DNA from: JANNYA01 sp043754435
Lineage (GTDB): Bacteria > Pseudomonadota > Gammaproteobacteria > Xanthomonadales > SZUA-5
Direction: 5' to 3'
Assembly: GCA_043754435.1 (NCBI GenBank)
Contig: JAYUUS010000180.1
Coordinates: 1 to 34,129 of the forward strand
DNA length: 34,129 nt
This document shows positions 23,060 to 31,469 of this stretch, piece after piece. The first letter of the stretch is position 1, and each line of letters opens with the position of its first letter. The notes under the pieces were generated by a model. It was not told the DNA's origin. It saw only the letters and a program-made list of their open reading frames with translations, and made no database searches. The position numbers were made by a program, and so were the translations under genes.

Positions 23060-24385
23060 ATGGATCTCATATTTGCGCCCAAGCGCATCGCTTTAAAGGG
23101 CGACATTCGCGTCGATGGTGATAAATCAATTTCGCACCGCGCGGTGCTGTTTGGAGCGCTGGCCGAGGGTGTTACCGAAGTACGTGGTTTTTTGACTGGC
23201 GAAGATACGCGGCACACTGCAAAAATCATGATGGCGCTGGGCGTGCAGATTACGGAAGTAAGCCACGACTATTTGCGCATCAGTGGGGTGGGTCAAAAAG
23301 GACTGCGCGCGCCCAACGTAGATTTAGACTGTGGCAACGCCGGCACCGGTATGCGTTTGTTGGCGGGCGTGCTGGCAGGGCAAAACTTTGCCTCGACCTT
23401 GATCGGCGACCATTCGCTCAGCGCCAGGCCAATGCGCCGCATTTTAGCGCCGCTGGCACTGATGGGTGCGCACATTGAAGCTACGGCCGCACAAACCGCA
23501 CCGCTGCGTATTTTGCCCGTCAAGCAGCTCAACGCCATTGACTATCAAACGCCGATTGCCAGCGCACAGGTGAAATCATGTGTGCTGCTGGCGGGCCTTT
23601 ACGCACAGGGCGTCACCACGGTACGCGAGCCCGAGCCCACGCGCGACCATTCGGAGCGCATGCTGCAAGCGTTCGGCGTCAACGTCGTATGCGATGGCTT
23701 GGCGGCCAGCGTTTTAGGCGGCCAGCGGTTAAGTGCTTGCGCGGTTTCAGTGCCGGCTGATCCGTCTTCAGCGGCGTTTTTTGCAGTGGCAGCCGCAATA
23801 TCGCCGGGCTCGAATGTGCTGTTGACGGATGTTTGCATCAATCCGCGTCGTACCGGGATTTTCGCCTGCCTACACGATATGGGCGCGGAAATAAGCTATG
23901 AAAATCAACGTACTTTAGGTGCTGAGCCGGTTGCTGACATTCGGGTGCGCGGCGGCGCGCTGCGCGGCATTCGGGTGCCCGAGGCGCGCGTGGCGGATAT
24001 GATTGATGAATTCCCGATCTTTTTTATTGCCGCAAGCGTAGCCGAGGGCGTTAGCGAAGTCGTGGGCGCTGCAGAGCTGCGTGTGAAAGAAAGTGATCGC
24101 ATTGGCGCGATGGTGCGCGGCTTAGCCAGCTTGGGCGTGCATGCGCAAGAACGCGCTGACGGTGTTCGCATTGAAGGCGCAGGCGGTTTGATTGGTAAAA
24201 TCAATGCAGATGTGCCTGCCTGCGTAATCGATAGCCGGGGCGACCATCGCATCGCGATGAGCTTTGCGATTGCCAGTTTAGCCACGCGCGTACCGATAAA
24301 AATTCTAGACTGCGCCAATATCGCCACTTCGTTTCCCGGATTTACCGGAATTTGCGCACGGCTAGGGATGCAAATTACCCGGTGA
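23060..24385 (+). CDS. aroA: 3-phosphoshikimate 1-carboxyvinyltransferase (EPSP synthase)
   Basis: Sixth step of the shikimate pathway: transfers enolpyruvyl from PEP to shikimate-3-phosphate. 441 residues from ATG 23060. DGDKSISHR (19-27) with Lys22 and Arg27, the PEP-loop LDCGNAGTGMRLL (about 89-101), the RVADMIDEFPIFF region with the catalytic Asp, ELRVKESDRI and the C-terminal SRGDHRIAMSFAIA are all there. The loop has Gly-Thr-Gly-Met in place of the commonest NAGTAMR (Gly at the Ala position). From general knowledge, that is a feature of class II-like, less glyphosate-sensitive enzymes; this is inference only. Stands alone, divergent from pgsA. Confidence 0.95.
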   Translation: MDLIFAPKRIALKGDIRVDGDKSISHRAVLFGALAEGVTEVRGFLTGEDTRHTAKIMMALGVQITEVSHDYLRISGVGQKGLRAPNVDLDCGNAGTGMRLLAGVLAGQNFASTLIGDHSLSARPMRRILAPLALMGAHIEATAAQTAPLRILPVKQLNAIDYQTPIASAQVKSCVLLAGLYAQGVTTVREPEPTRDHSERMLQAFGVNVVCDGLAASVLGGQRLSACAVSVPADPSSAAFFAVAAAISPGSNVLLTDVCINPRRTGIFACLHDMGAEISYENQRTLGAEPVADIRVRGGALRGIRVPEARVADMIDEFPIFFIAASVAEGVSEVVGAAELRVKESDRIGAMVRGLASLGVHAQERADGVRIEGAGGLIGKINADVPACVIDSRGDHRIAMSFAIASLATRVPIKILDCANIATSFPGFTGICARLGMQITR

Positions 24386-24475
24386 TTTTTCGGCGCTGCA
24401 AATATTTGCGTTATGCCGCCTAAAACTATCGGACTGCCTGCGGCTATGCGCTAATCTTGTGTCCCTAACCTTCAG

Positions 24476-25045
24476 GTGAAATGTATTTTGTTGGAACCCG
24501 ACGCCCACACTACCGCACAACTACTGCATCACATTCGTGATGGCAAGCACGGCGCGCGCGACGTATTGATTGCGCGGCTAGAGCCACTGCTGCGTAAATT
24601 TGCCCACGGTCGGGTGCCACAATTGCTGCGCCAGCAGCAAGATACCAGCGATATCGTGCAAGTAACCTGGCTGAAAGTGCTAGATAAATTACCTCAGATT
24701 CAAGTGCAAGAACGCGGTGACTTTTTCGCGTATTTGCGACAAACGCTGGTCAATGCGCTACGTGATGCTTTGCGTACCGAGGCGCGCGCGCCTGAGTTGC
24801 AGCACGGTGTGGGCGATATTACTTTGCAGTCGGTGGCCAGTGTCGTGAACGTGGCGCAGGATGACTGGCTAGCTTACGAGCAAGCACTGGCGAAATTGCC
24901 GGAAGATTTTAGAACCGCAGTGCTGATGCGCTTTGAATTTGGCATGAGTTTCGTCGAAATTGGCGCTGAGCTAGATCAGCCAGCTGACCGTGTACGAATG
25001 CGGGTAACGCGCGCGCTGGAGCAAATGGCTGGCGTACTGGCATAA
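24476..25045 (+). CDS. ECF-type RNA polymerase sigma factor linked to a Ser/Thr kinase
   Basis: 189 residues from GTG 24476; TTG 24488 is another possible start. Sigma region 2 is at about 30-100 (DTSDIVQVTWLKVLDKLP) and region 4 at about 130-185 (LPEDFRTAVLMRFEFGMSF, then the helix-turn-helix EIGAELDQPADRVRMRVTRAL). It belongs with sigma factors encoded directly before a protein kinase. Five bases separate it from the kinase gene, and no anti-sigma gene is present, so activation probably depends on phosphorylation by the kinase. Target promoters cannot be read from the window. Confidence 0.9.
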   Translation: MKCILLEPDAHTTAQLLHHIRDGKHGARDVLIARLEPLLRKFAHGRVPQLLRQQQDTSDIVQVTWLKVLDKLPQIQVQERGDFFAYLRQTLVNALRDALRTEARAPELQHGVGDITLQSVASVVNVAQDDWLAYEQALAKLPEDFRTAVLMRFEFGMSFVEIGAELDQPADRVRMRVTRALEQMAGVLA

Positions 25046-25050
25046 ACGGT

Positions 25051-27717
25051 ATGTCTGACTCCAACATGCCTGATCCCACAATTGCTAACCCAGCAATAGC
25101 CGATGCCAGCAAAGCCGCATTGCGCATCATTACCGAGCGAATTGCCGCCGGGGAAGCGCTCGATAGCACCCAGCTTACGCCAGAATTGCTGGCGCGCCCC
25201 GAGCTGCAGCGCTTATTGCAATTGCACCGGGTCATGCACCAAATTGATTGCAACCAACATGCGGCCAGTGAGGTTTTAGCCTCCAGCATGGTGGGAAAAA
25301 AGTTTGGCTCGTACCGTTTGCTGCACCTCATTGGCTCAGGCGGTATGGGTGAAGTTTGGCTGGCTGAGCGCACCGATGGCATGGTGGAGTACCAAGTGGC
25401 GATTAAACGCGTGCGCGGCATGATTGGCTCGTTGGGCCAGCGTTTGGAGGCCGAGCGTCAGCTGCTGGCAAAATTATCGCATCCGAATATTGCGCACTTT
25501 ATTGATGCGGGCATTGATAATCTGGGCGTGCCCTGGTTTGCCATGGAATATGTCGCTGGCAGCGCGATTACCGACTGGTGCGACGTCAACAAAGCCAGCT
25601 TGCGGATGCGCTTGGAGTTGTTTCGCAAAGTCTGCGCGGCAGTAGCGCATGCGCACCGCCATTTGATCGTGCATCGCGATATCAAACCCGGTAATGTATT
25701 GGTCAATCACGAGGGCCAGCCCAAGCTTCTGGACTTTGGCATCGCCAAATTGCTCGATGGTAATTCTGCCGAACATACCGCCAATGCTTTAACGCCGGCG
25801 TATGCCGCCCCCGAGCAATTGAAAGGCGAACCGCTGTCGACCGCAACCGATGTCTATGCGCTGGGCCTGTTGCTATTTCGGCTTTTGACCGGGCTGCTAC
25901 CCAGCACGCGCAGCATGGAAGCGATTGCGCCGATTTTACTGCGGCTGGATCAGGAAGAAACGGAAAAACCGAGTTTGCGGGCGCGGCCGGTGGGGGCGGA
26001 ATTTAGCTACCCTCAGAGCGCCCTCAAAGGCGATCTAGACGCTATTGTGGCGCAAGCGCTGCGCAGGCGGCCCGAAGATCGCTACGGTTCGGTCGTGGAA
26101 TTTTCGGCGGATATTGAGCGCTATCTATCTGCCCAAGCGGTGCGCGCTAGGCCGCCCACACGGCGCTATTTATGTATGCGCTTTATGCAGCGCAACTGGT
26201 TAGCCGTCACCCTGACGGGTGGCATATTTTGTGCGATTGTTATGGGCGCAGGCGCGGCGCTGTGGCAAGCCCAGCGTGCTGAGCGTGCCGCCAGCGAACA
26301 GGCAGTCGCCGCCGCGCGCGCGCTCGCCGCACGCGATTTTCTTCTTGACGTGCTGCGCTTTGCCAACCCGTATCAGTCGGCAACGCCATCACAACAATTA
26401 GGGGCGCTGTATGAGCGCGCCGTGCCGCTGGTGCGGGAAAAGCTAGGAAACGACCCCGATTCTGCCGCGCAAATTTTGTTCCAGTTTGGCCGCAGCTTGA
26501 TTGCGCTAGGCCGCGATGACAGCGCAAAAATGGCGTTGTTAGAAGCGGAAAAACTGCTGCTTGCCCAAGCCCATCCTGATAAAACCGTGCTGCGCTTAAC
26601 CCGCACTTATTTAGCAGATTTGGCCCGATATCAGCGTGATATGAACACCGCCATCATGCGCTCGGATCAACTTGCTGGGCGCTGTCACGATGCGGGTGTA
26701 GATCCCGTGGAATGCTTAGAAACCATGTCCACGCGCGCTGAAACGCTGCTGTTCGCCGGGCATGCGCAACAGTCGCTGAGCGCGGTAAGCAAAGCCCAAA
26801 GTTATGTCGACGCGCACGATTTAACGGCCAATTACAGCGCGGTGTATGTGGAATATTTGCAAGGCATGGCGGCGCGGGAATTGGGCAACAGCACAGATGC
26901 AGCCCAGGCTTTTGTCCAGCTCAGCGAACGCACCTTAAACGTTGCCCCAGCCACCCATCCGGGCCTGCTGACTGACCTAATGTGGCTGGCTTGGACCGCT
27001 GCAGATTTTGGTCAGCTAGAGCTAGCATCTAAAATGTCCTACGCCTCGGTGCAGGGGCGCGAAGCCCTTTTTGGCCCGGCATCGCGTATGGCAATGCAGC
27101 CTAAGCTGCAGCAAGCCGTGCTGATGCAGATGCGCGGTCAGCCCGAACAAGCACGTGCATTGATGCGCACCGCCGCCGCACAGCTTAAGCCTACCGCAGT
27201 CATGCGCCCTTTCGAGGAGGAGCTAACGGTTTGGCGTGCCCTCGCGGATGACGCAAACATTACTGCTAGCGCATTGACCAGTGTCGAACAAACTCGAGCG
27301 CTAGCCTTAGGCGAAAATCATGTACGCACGGCCGACTTGCGGCTGCGCATTTGTGCCGCCTATTTACGTCGGGGCGATGCCGCTGCCGCCCGCGCCCTAT
27401 TTGCGCGCGCCCAGCCCGCTTTAGCCAGCCCTGATGCGCACGGGCTGCAACCCTTAGCCCTGTTGATAGCCGCCGAATTGGAAAGTGATAAAAATACCGG
27501 TGATAAAAATATTAGGCAAGTAACCTTATCAAACGTCGAAAACCTACTGGCGAAACAGGGCAGGGTCATGTATGACCCTATCCATGCCCGCATGATTGGC
27601 GCTAAGCCATCGGATGCGCCAGCGCTTGCTGATCTATACCAACGCATTTTAACGCGCAGAGAACAGGCGCAGGCACCCGGGTGGATGGCACCTGAAAGTG
27701 TTGCGCCAGGTCAGTGA
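25051..27717 (+). CDS. membrane-anchored Ser/Thr protein kinase with periplasmic TPR-like region
   Basis: 888 residues. The N-terminal ~85 residues are of unknown fold. The kinase domain (about 86-362) has glycine loop GSGGMGEV (95-102), Lys119, catalytic HRDIKPGN (208-215), DFG (228-230) and PAYAAPEQ, so it should be active. A single membrane helix lies at about 384-406, after which a long helical, alanine-rich region (about 410-880) looks like tetratricopeptide repeats exposed to the periplasm, with CHDAGVDPVEC a possible disulfide pair. It follows the ECF sigma gene by five bases; together they would sense an envelope signal and switch transcription. Confidence 0.92.
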   Translation: MSDSNMPDPTIANPAIADASKAALRIITERIAAGEALDSTQLTPELLARPELQRLLQLHRVMHQIDCNQHAASEVLASSMVGKKFGSYRLLHLIGSGGMGEVWLAERTDGMVEYQVAIKRVRGMIGSLGQRLEAERQLLAKLSHPNIAHFIDAGIDNLGVPWFAMEYVAGSAITDWCDVNKASLRMRLELFRKVCAAVAHAHRHLIVHRDIKPGNVLVNHEGQPKLLDFGIAKLLDGNSAEHTANALTPAYAAPEQLKGEPLSTATDVYALGLLLFRLLTGLLPSTRSMEAIAPILLRLDQEETEKPSLRARPVGAEFSYPQSALKGDLDAIVAQALRRRPEDRYGSVVEFSADIERYLSAQAVRARPPTRRYLCMRFMQRNWLAVTLTGGIFCAIVMGAGAALWQAQRAERAASEQAVAAARALAARDFLLDVLRFANPYQSATPSQQLGALYERAVPLVREKLGNDPDSAAQILFQFGRSLIALGRDDSAKMALLEAEKLLLAQAHPDKTVLRLTRTYLADLARYQRDMNTAIMRSDQLAGRCHDAGVDPVECLETMSTRAETLLFAGHAQQSLSAVSKAQSYVDAHDLTANYSAVYVEYLQGMAARELGNSTDAAQAFVQLSERTLNVAPATHPGLLTDLMWLAWTAADFGQLELASKMSYASVQGREALFGPASRMAMQPKLQQAVLMQMRGQPEQARALMRTAAAQLKPTAVMRPFEEELTVWRALADDANITASALTSVEQTRALALGENHVRTADLRLRICAAYLRRGDAAAARALFARAQPALASPDAHGLQPLALLIAAELESDKNTGDKNIRQVTLSNVENLLAKQGRVMYDPIHARMIGAKPSDAPALADLYQRILTRREQAQAPGWMAPESVAPGQ

Positions 27718-27827
27718 AGGAAGCTTCGAGGCAAGAAGTTTGGGGTTTTCGGCCCGCTAGCCTGTGGAATTTTCCATTCGACGATACGCGACCAAGCAAA
27801 CTGTCGCGTTGAAATGGCCGCTAAAAC

Positions 27828-29279
27828 TCACTTTTGCACCACCAACCTAGCCCGCAAAATCGCCGTCAATTCCGCAGGGTTCGCCTGCCCACGGCTGGCT
27901 TTCATCGCTTGACCAATCAAAAATTGCCAGACTTTTTCATTGCCGCTCAAATACTGCTGCACTTGGGTGGGGTTGGCGGCAATCACTTCATCCAGGAGTG
28001 CGGCAATGGCGCTGGCACCGCTCATTTGCTTGAGTCCGAGCTGGTTAATCAGGGCATCGGCGCTTGCTTGATCGCTCCACATGGCATCCAACACACGCTT
28101 GGCGAGCTTGCTGTTGAGTGTGCTGTCGGATACGCGGTTCAGCAGTCCAGCAAAACGCACCGCCGATACCGGCGTGGCGTCCAGTTCCAGCTCCGCCGCG
28201 TTGAGCTTGGCGGCTAACTCGCCCATCATCCAGGTGGCGACCAATTTGGCATCCGGCTTTTCTAACGCAGCTAAGGTGGCCTCAAAATACTCCGCGTGCT
28301 CGGCGCTCAGCGCCAGTTGATCGGCCTCATAAGGGCTCAAATGCAGCGCGCTTACGTAGCGTTCGCGGCGTGCGCGCGGCAGCTCCGGCATTGCGGCGCG
28401 CACGCGCTCAATCATCGCCGCACTTATCATCAGCGGCGGCAAGTCCGGGTCGGGGAAATAGCGATAGTCATCGGCATTTTCTTTGCTGCGCATCGGCCGG
28501 GTTTCATTTTTTGCGGCGTCGTACAGGCGAGTTTCCTGCACCACGCTGCCGCCGCTTTCAATGATGCGAATTTGCCGATCAATTTCATAGTTGATCGCTT
28601 TTTCGACAAAGCGAAAGCTATTGACGTTTTTAATCTCAGCGCGCGTGCCCAGCTTTTCCGCACCGACTTTGCGTACCGAGACATTGGCATCACAGCGAAA
28701 ACTGCCTTCGGCCATATTGCCATCACAAATTTTGATCGACTTGACCAAGGTATGCAGGGCTTTGAGATACGCCACCGCTTCAGCGGCGCTTGTCATGCAC
28801 GGCTCACTGACCACTTCCAGTAGCGGCGTGCCGGCGCGGTTCAAGTCGATGCCGCTTTTGCCAAAATAGGCGTCATGTACGCTTTTGCCCGCGTCTTCTT
28901 CCAAATGCGCGCGGGTAAGCTGCACGCTCAAGGTGCGGCCATTTTCCAGCGTCGCCTCAACCGTTCCGCCGACCACTACGGGCAGCTCAAACTGACTAAT
29001 TTGATAGCCTTTGGGCAAGTCTGGGTAAAAGTAGTTTTTGCGCGCGAATACGCTCATTTGGGCGACTTGTGCATTCACCGCCAGGCCAAAACGCACCGCC
29101 ATTTCTACCGCCGCCGCGTTCATCACTGGCAAAGTGCCGGGCATGGCTAAATCCACCGCGCTGGCTTGGGCATTGGGTGCGGCACCATAACGCGTCGCCG
29201 AGCCAGAAAAAATCTTGCTTTTGGTGGCCAGCTGGACGTGGACTTCTAGGCCGATCACCGCTTCAAATGTCGCGCTCAT
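27828..29279 (-). CDS. gatB: Asp-tRNA(Asn)/Glu-tRNA(Gln) amidotransferase subunit B
   Basis: tRNA-binding and kinase-type subunit of GatCAB, which amidates misacylated tRNA. 483 residues from ATG 29279 (MSATFEAVIGLEVHVQLATK); an in-frame extension upstream to 29366 lies inside gatA and is rejected. GLEVHVQL, FSGSATRYG, FYPDLPKGYQISQFELP, DLNRAGTPLLEVVSEP, RCDANVSVR and the YRYFPDPDLPP segment are the family blocks. The C-terminal ~150 residues form the GatB/YqeY tRNA-binding tail. Overlaps gatA by four bases (ATGA). Confidence 0.95.
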   Translation of the reverse strand: MSATFEAVIGLEVHVQLATKSKIFSGSATRYGAAPNAQASAVDLAMPGTLPVMNAAAVEMAVRFGLAVNAQVAQMSVFARKNYFYPDLPKGYQISQFELPVVVGGTVEATLENGRTLSVQLTRAHLEEDAGKSVHDAYFGKSGIDLNRAGTPLLEVVSEPCMTSAAEAVAYLKALHTLVKSIKICDGNMAEGSFRCDANVSVRKVGAEKLGTRAEIKNVNSFRFVEKAINYEIDRQIRIIESGGSVVQETRLYDAAKNETRPMRSKENADDYRYFPDPDLPPLMISAAMIERVRAAMPELPRARRERYVSALHLSPYEADQLALSAEHAEYFEATLAALEKPDAKLVATWMMGELAAKLNAAELELDATPVSAVRFAGLLNRVSDSTLNSKLAKRVLDAMWSDQASADALINQLGLKQMSGASAIAALLDEVIAANPTQVQQYLSGNEKVWQFLIGQAMKASRGQANPAELTAILRARLVVQK

Positions 29280-30745
29280 GCTGTTGCTCCAGGCGTCGCA
29301 GTCGAAAAATTGGGCGGCACGGCGCGATGAAACTCGGTGTGCCGCTGAAACTGGTGTGCGGCGCAAAACAGCTTTTCTTCGGCCAAGTGTGGCGCAATCA
29401 GCTGTAAGCCAATCGGCAAACCAGCGCTAAATCCGGCCGGAATGCTGACTGCCGGTAAGCCGGCTAGATTAACGCCCACGGTGAAAATATCGGCCAATAT
29501 TTCACTGAGCGGATTGCTTTCTGGTTGGCCTTTCGCAAAAGCTACCGTCGGCGTGGTCGGCATTGCAATCAAATCAACGTGCGCAAATGCCGCCTGATAC
29601 GCCTGCGCAATCAAACGCCGCACTCGCTGCGCGCGCAGATAATAGGCGTCGAAATAGCCCGCAGACAGCGCATAGGTGCCCAGCAAAATGCGTTTTTGCA
29701 CCTCGGCACCGAAGCCTTCACTGCGGCTGCGCAGATATAAGTCATTGAGCGATTTCGGGTTTTCACAGCGGTGCCCATAGCGCACGCCATCAAAGCGTGC
29801 CAAGTTTGAGCTGGCTTCGCACGGCGCAATCACATAATAAGCTGCCAGCGCCGCATCCAGGTGCGCAAGGTCAATATCGACCAATATCGCGCCCAATTTT
29901 TCTAAACTCGACAATGCTGAGCGCGTCGCCGCCAAAACGGCTGGATCTAAGCCCGCTTGCGCACCACCAAAAATACCGCGCGGCAAGCCAACTTTTAAGC
30001 CGACCACCGATTGCGCAAGCGCCTTTTGATAATCTGGCACCGACACATCCAGCGAAGTTCCATCGCGCACATCGTGCCCGGCCATGATTTGCAAAACGCT
30101 CGCGCAATCGGCCGCTGACTGCGCGATTACGCCCGCTTGATCCAAACTGGACGCATACGCCACCATGCCATAACGCGAAACTCGCCCGTAACTTGGCTTA
30201 AAGCCAGTGACGCCGCAAAATGCCGCAGGCTGGCGGATTGAGCCACCGGTGTCGCTGGCCGTGGCATATGGAACAACCCTTGCGGCTACCAGCGCCGCCG
30301 AACCACCGGAGCTACCACCTGGCACGCAGCTTAAATTCCAAGGGTTTGACACCGGGCCAAAGTAGCTGTGTTCATTCGCAGAACCCATCGCGAACTCGTC
30401 CATATTCGCTTTGCCGATAGAAATGGCGCCCACAGCGGCTAGCTTTTCCACAATCGTGGCCGAGTAGGGCGGCACAAAGTTCGCCAGCATTTTCGAGCCG
30501 CAGCTAGTGCGCACGCCGTTGGTGCAAAACAAGTCTTTGTGCGCCATAGGAATGCCGACCAAAGGATGCTCAGGCAGATTGGCTGAAGCCGCTGAACTCA
30601 GCGCAGATGCAAACGAATCGGTAATCAACGCATTGAGTGGAGCCGCTGTTTGCGCCCTTTCAATGGCTTGCTCAACGAATGTAGTCGCGTGAACGCCGCG
30701 CGCTTTTTCCGCCTGAAAATACGCTAGATCGTAGGTGTAGCTCAT
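29276..30745 (-). CDS. gatA: Asp-tRNA(Asn)/Glu-tRNA(Gln) amidotransferase subunit A
   Basis: Amidase subunit that releases ammonia from glutamine for GatB. 489 residues. The Ser-cisSer-Lys triad is visible as Lys70 (AHKDLFC), Ser145 (GGSSGGSAA) and nucleophile Ser169 (DTGGSIRQPA). The ammonia-channel partner region VSRYGMVAYASSLDQ is conserved. It is the middle gene of gatC-gatA-gatB on the minus strand, starting two bases after gatC and ending in a four-base overlap with gatB, so the three subunits are translated in step. Confidence 0.95.
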   Translation of the reverse strand: MSYTYDLAYFQAEKARGVHATTFVEQAIERAQTAAPLNALITDSFASALSSAASANLPEHPLVGIPMAHKDLFCTNGVRTSCGSKMLANFVPPYSATIVEKLAAVGAISIGKANMDEFAMGSANEHSYFGPVSNPWNLSCVPGGSSGGSAALVAARVVPYATASDTGGSIRQPAAFCGVTGFKPSYGRVSRYGMVAYASSLDQAGVIAQSAADCASVLQIMAGHDVRDGTSLDVSVPDYQKALAQSVVGLKVGLPRGIFGGAQAGLDPAVLAATRSALSSLEKLGAILVDIDLAHLDAALAAYYVIAPCEASSNLARFDGVRYGHRCENPKSLNDLYLRSRSEGFGAEVQKRILLGTYALSAGYFDAYYLRAQRVRRLIAQAYQAAFAHVDLIAMPTTPTVAFAKGQPESNPLSEILADIFTVGVNLAGLPAVSIPAGFSAGLPIGLQLIAPHLAEEKLFCAAHQFQRHTEFHRAVPPNFSTATPGATA

Positions 30746-30747
30746 GA

Positions 30748-31041
30748 TTAACCTGCCTCCAAAACTTTCGGCACCAAATACAGATCACCGCTGACATCAG
30801 CTGCAAGCGCCTGAAACGCCTCATGTTGATCCTCCTCAGTCACTTGATCGATGCGCAGCGTGAGCGCTAGTTCACTGGGATGAAATAGCGGCTCAATGCC
30901 CGCAACCTCGATAGCGTTAAGCGCCTCAAACACGCCCAGCATTTGCTCAAGTTGGGTAATCGCAGCCGTTTTTTGGCTGGCATCGAGCCCTAATCGCGCT
31001 AATTTGGCGATGTGCTCAATCGTTTCAATGTTAATCGACAT
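30748..31041 (-). CDS. gatC: Asp-tRNA(Asn)/Glu-tRNA(Gln) amidotransferase subunit C
   Basis: 97-residue clamp that wraps GatA and GatB. It starts MSINIETIEHIAKLARLGL and contains EQMLGVFEALNAIEVAGIEP with LFHPSEL, the family signature. First gene of the gatCAB operon; the promoter must lie in the 107-base gap shared with the divergent GGDEF locus. Confidence 0.94.
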   Translation of the reverse strand: MSINIETIEHIAKLARLGLDASQKTAAITQLEQMLGVFEALNAIEVAGIEPLFHPSELALTLRIDQVTEEDQHEAFQALAADVSGDLYLVPKVLEAG

Positions 31042-31148
31042 GGATTTCTCGTAAATGCGCAGACGTGGAAGCTAAACGCTGAGCGCTTGAGCTGTCAAAG
31101 TTACCTTGAACCGTCAAAGTAAAAAGGTTTCTTTGCCGCAGTGTATTC

Positions 31149-31469
31149 TTGCGTCCAGATGGTTTGCAGCCGGAGCTATCTTTGGCGGATAGCTCCGCCC
31201 CGAGCTGTTATGCCGACGATGGGGAATTGACGGCCCTGCTGGCACAAACTCTACGCTCAACGGCAACAGGGGTCGCACTTGCTTGGCATTTTCGGCAGCG
31301 CGATGGTGCGCAGGCGCGCGTGCAGCTGGTACGCGCGGAGGTTGCCACGCTGTTGGGGCAATTTAGCGTCGCTGAAAGTGCGCTTACGTCCGCGAAAAAA
31401 ATTGCGCCCGAAACTGCCGTGTGTACGGGTGATCTTTGGCTCGCTGAAGCGATGTTGGCCAGCAATTGA
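31149..31469 (+). pseudogene. TPR-like fragment upstream of the GAF-GGDEF frame
   Basis: 106 codons from TTG 31149 with no convincing start or ribosome binding site. ALAWHFRQRDGAQARVQLVR and VATLLGQFSVAESALTSAKK read like one or two tetratricopeptide helices from a longer protein. It ends at TGA 31467-31469, overlapping the next frame by four bases (TTGA). It is most simply a remnant of the sensory N-terminus of the diguanylate cyclase, shortened at its 5' end and shifted from the rest. A separate small protein cannot be excluded. Confidence 0.5.

Noticed and set aside
28296..28823. 175-codon plus-strand frame inside gatB
   Set aside because: Antisense shadow of a fully conserved gatB.
29280..29366. 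29-codon N-terminal extension of GatB
   Set aside because: Lies within gatA, is not family-like, and the ATG at 29279 gives the standard MSATFEAVIGLEVHVQ start with ATGA coupling.
31042..31148. Promoters for gatC and the GGDEF locus
   Set aside because: The gap must hold at least one promoter, but no -35/-10 pair stood out well enough to place.
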